Shown one piece after another: positions 62,161 to 64,000 of a stretch of DNA of 64,000 bases. Position 1 is the first letter of the stretch, and each line of letters opens with the position of its first letter. Made by a program: the position numbers and the translations under genes. The stretch comes from Macrosoma leucophasiata (Eukaryota; Arthropoda; Insecta; Lepidoptera; Hedylidae). Below the pieces are notes generated by a model that saw only the letters and a program-made list of their open reading frames with translations, made no database searches and was not told the origin of the DNA. Where the stretch lies: the NCBI GenBank assembly GCA_036365455.1, contig JAWQUS010000017.1:2418001-2482000 (forward strand). Direction: 5' to 3'.

Positions 62161-62262
62161 TATTGAAGGTGATTGTTAAGTGATGACTGCAGCCTATGGA
62201 GACCCATACAAAGACCAGAGGTCCAAATGAAGATGCGTTGCCACCCCTGAGACCTTAGGATG
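62161..62262 (-). mobile_element. SINE-A' fragment
   Basis: 'attgttaagtgatgactgcag' to 'cacccctgagaccttagga'. Confidence 0.65.
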
Positions 62263-62393
62263 AGACTCACAAATGCCACTACGACTTCACTTTCAGCAAA
62301 GTAGGTATGCTTAGAACTGCCAAAACTCATACTTTACTGTCAGTGAAGACGAGTTCATAGAAAAGCAAAGTATCAAAAGTTGATACTTTGCTT
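62263..62393. mobile_element. MITE-W copy, diverged
   Basis: 'tgagactcacaaatgccacta' + 'cgac' and 'ttcagcaaagtaggtatgctt' match the left half of the 53.07-kb element; the right arm is replaced by 'gcaaagtatcaaaagttg' + 'atactttgc', itself a hairpin. Confidence 0.6.
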
Positions 62394-62678
62394 TTTTTAT
62401 GTCAGGAAGGTTGCAAGCAAGCATGCAGCTCACATTGATGTTAAGTGATAACTGCAGCCTATACACATCTTCATAAAAACCAGAGGTCAAGATGCAGATG
62501 TGTTGCCATCCCGGAGACCTAAGTTGTCAAGTCTCTGTGATAGTTATTACGGGGCCATACATTACCATCTAACCGGAACACGATATGGCTGAAGACTACC
62601 ATTCGGCCGCGATAGAATAGGTAATGCGGTAGTGTCTACGCTCTCTATCTTCTACCTACACTGAAACTCTACCACCAG
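62394..62678 (-). mobile_element. SINE-A' copy, full length
   Basis: 'ttttatgtcaggaaggttgc' to 'gaaactctaccaccag', variant middle 'gatagttattacggggcca'. Confidence 0.8.
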
Positions 62679-62752
62679 CCAAAAGATCATAATAATAATT
62701 ATACTAGGTTCGTCTACTGATGAACGGAGTAGTAGGTATAATTATGACACGT

Positions 62753-63227
62753 AAAGGAGATGTTGCGAGCTCGGCTCTGGTTCGTACACGCCCTCAAAAA
62801 ATGGGTAAATTAAAGAAGAATCCGAAAAAAATACAATTAATTTATTCAAGAATATATTTTAGAGTTACGACCACATTTAATTCAAACGATTTTATCATTT
62901 TCAACTATATTCAACATGGCGGCGATACAGCCGACGTTTGGGACCAATCGATTTCGACAGTATTTAGAAAATGTTACTTTTTTCTTCAAGTACTACATAA
63001 TCAAAATACAATTTAAAAATGAAAATGCCAAAATGACATCGCCCGCCATATTCGCCATGTTGGTTTTGAGTTGCAATTCTAACTGCAAATAATGTTTTGT
63101 AACTGCAAACAAAGCTAAATAAGTGATTATATGCAGTAAAAAACGTTATTATATTGATTTTGCCTGTTTAATGATATTGTGTACAATACATGGCCGGAGG
63201 TCCATACATTTTTGCAACATCTCCTTT
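62753..63227 (+). mobile_element. MITE-S copy 2 (475 bp)
   Basis: Same 14-bp termini AAAGGAGATGTTGC/GCAACATCTCCTTT and nearly identical interior to 33113-33586. No obvious TSD. The ~98-codon frame inside also exists in copy 1 but is not protein-like. Confidence 0.85.
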
Positions 63228-64000
63228 GTCTGTAATTTGACACTATTCTTCATGACACCATTGATGCGTACGCACACCATACAATCCAAGGCGTGATGTT
63301 AGAAACATATTCTTCCCCAAACATTCTGTAAAAAAGTCACATCCAACTGATCAGTTACTCTTCTTTTCAGATATCGCGTCAAGAACATTGTATAAACCCA
63401 TAACTTTACTAACCTAAATACCCTAAAACTTCCGTTGTTTGACCTTGTTGCACTAAAATCAAATAGCAAAACACTTAAGTTAGGGCATGCCTTGACTGAC
63501 ATGACACGATTTTAGTTTTCAGACTAAACTTGTTACAAGGAGTAACACGCACAAGGGGTTGATAACACCACTTAAAGCACGAAGTTTCATGTTTAATTTC
63601 GTCTATCGCATTTTTAATCTAATGGAAACAACAATGTTGTTTACAATTTTGTAAAATAAAGGTATGATTTGGATTGGGAACGATAGAATATTAATTAATT
63701 ATTTTATCGTATATTTTAACCGATAAAAAAATACAACTTTACTTAGTATTAACATTGAATCTTCAATTGGCGGATCCTAGGAGTAATAGTAGCTAGTAAA
63801 AAATAAGGCAAAAGAACCGCTATGAAAATGGGTACGGATCTGTCTTTTTCTACGGATATTCGGAACATCACTAGTTATAGGCAACATACAACTTAAAACC
63901 GCAAAGTATCGGGCTGTAAATTATTACGACATTTTCCATATTTTCATTTAACGTACCTATAAAAAAAGGTGAAACAGCTTTAGAATCAATATTATCCCAA
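63228..64000. other. No gene seen
   Basis: AT-rich, no recognised repeat or coding signature to the window end. Confidence 0.4.

Overview
The window is nuclear DNA of a moth or butterfly (Lepidoptera; I cannot name the species). The base composition is AT-rich, short (TACC/GGTA)n runs are scattered throughout, and the interspersed repeats are lepidopteran types: tRNA-headed SINEs, Jockey- and RTE-type non-LTR remnants ending in forms such as 'tactagctgtgcccgcgac', Helitron-like pieces ending in CAGCTAGT, and many small inverted-repeat DNA transposons. I find no convincing protein-coding gene, rRNA, functional tRNA or CRISPR array. Open frames are short and fall either inside repeats or in sequence with no coding signature. 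The window is best read as intergenic DNA or the inside of a very large intron, built mainly by successive transposon insertions.

Repeat families, with names used only here. SINE-A is a ~285 bp element with a hairpin 5' head and a Jockey-like 3' tail ending in poly(A), present in more than 40 full or partial copies. SINE-B (tRNA-like, ~200 bp), SINE-C (tRNA-like, 309 bp) and SINE-D (tRNA-like with a pyrimidine tail) are the other SINE-like families. Repeat-E is a lepidopteran retro-repeat whose mobility is shown here by a target-site duplication (TSD). Non-LTR reverse-transcriptase remnants lie at about 1.5, 11.3, 12.3, 13.9-14.4, 22.0, 24.6, 30.7 and 42.4 kb. DNA elements include three hAT-type elements with 8-bp TSDs (5.7, 9.7-10.6 and 51.2 kb), a Tc1/mariner-type MITE with TA TSDs (MITE-I), a PIF/Harbinger-type MITE with TTA/TAA TSDs (MITE-N), a mariner remnant with the transposase C-terminus (10.8 kb), and a 1.29 kb pogo/Tigger-like deletion derivative that keeps a psq-type helix-turn-helix (47.1-48.4 kb). 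MITE-S (475 bp, two near-identical copies) has 14-bp terminal repeats.

Layout. 0-21 kb is dense in SINEs and nested MITEs, including the hAT element filled with TATCGATA sites. 21-27 kb is sparser and holds a decayed reverse transcriptase and a CpG-dense islet at 25.39-25.48 kb. 27-43 kb is again repeat-dense and includes a perfect 61-bp inverted duplication at 37.1 kb. 43.6-44.6 and 49.1-50.3 kb are almost repeat-free. 50-59 kb is dense and nested. 59.76-61.3 kb holds three diverged tandem copies of a ~0.6 kb unit with a conserved core (TATA-like, E-box and RUNX-like sites, and a splice-donor-like site on the minus strand), which is the best candidate for host regulatory sequence. The rest is low-information AT-rich DNA. 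The elements do not form a pathway; their value lies in insertion order, TSDs and a few unusual structures.
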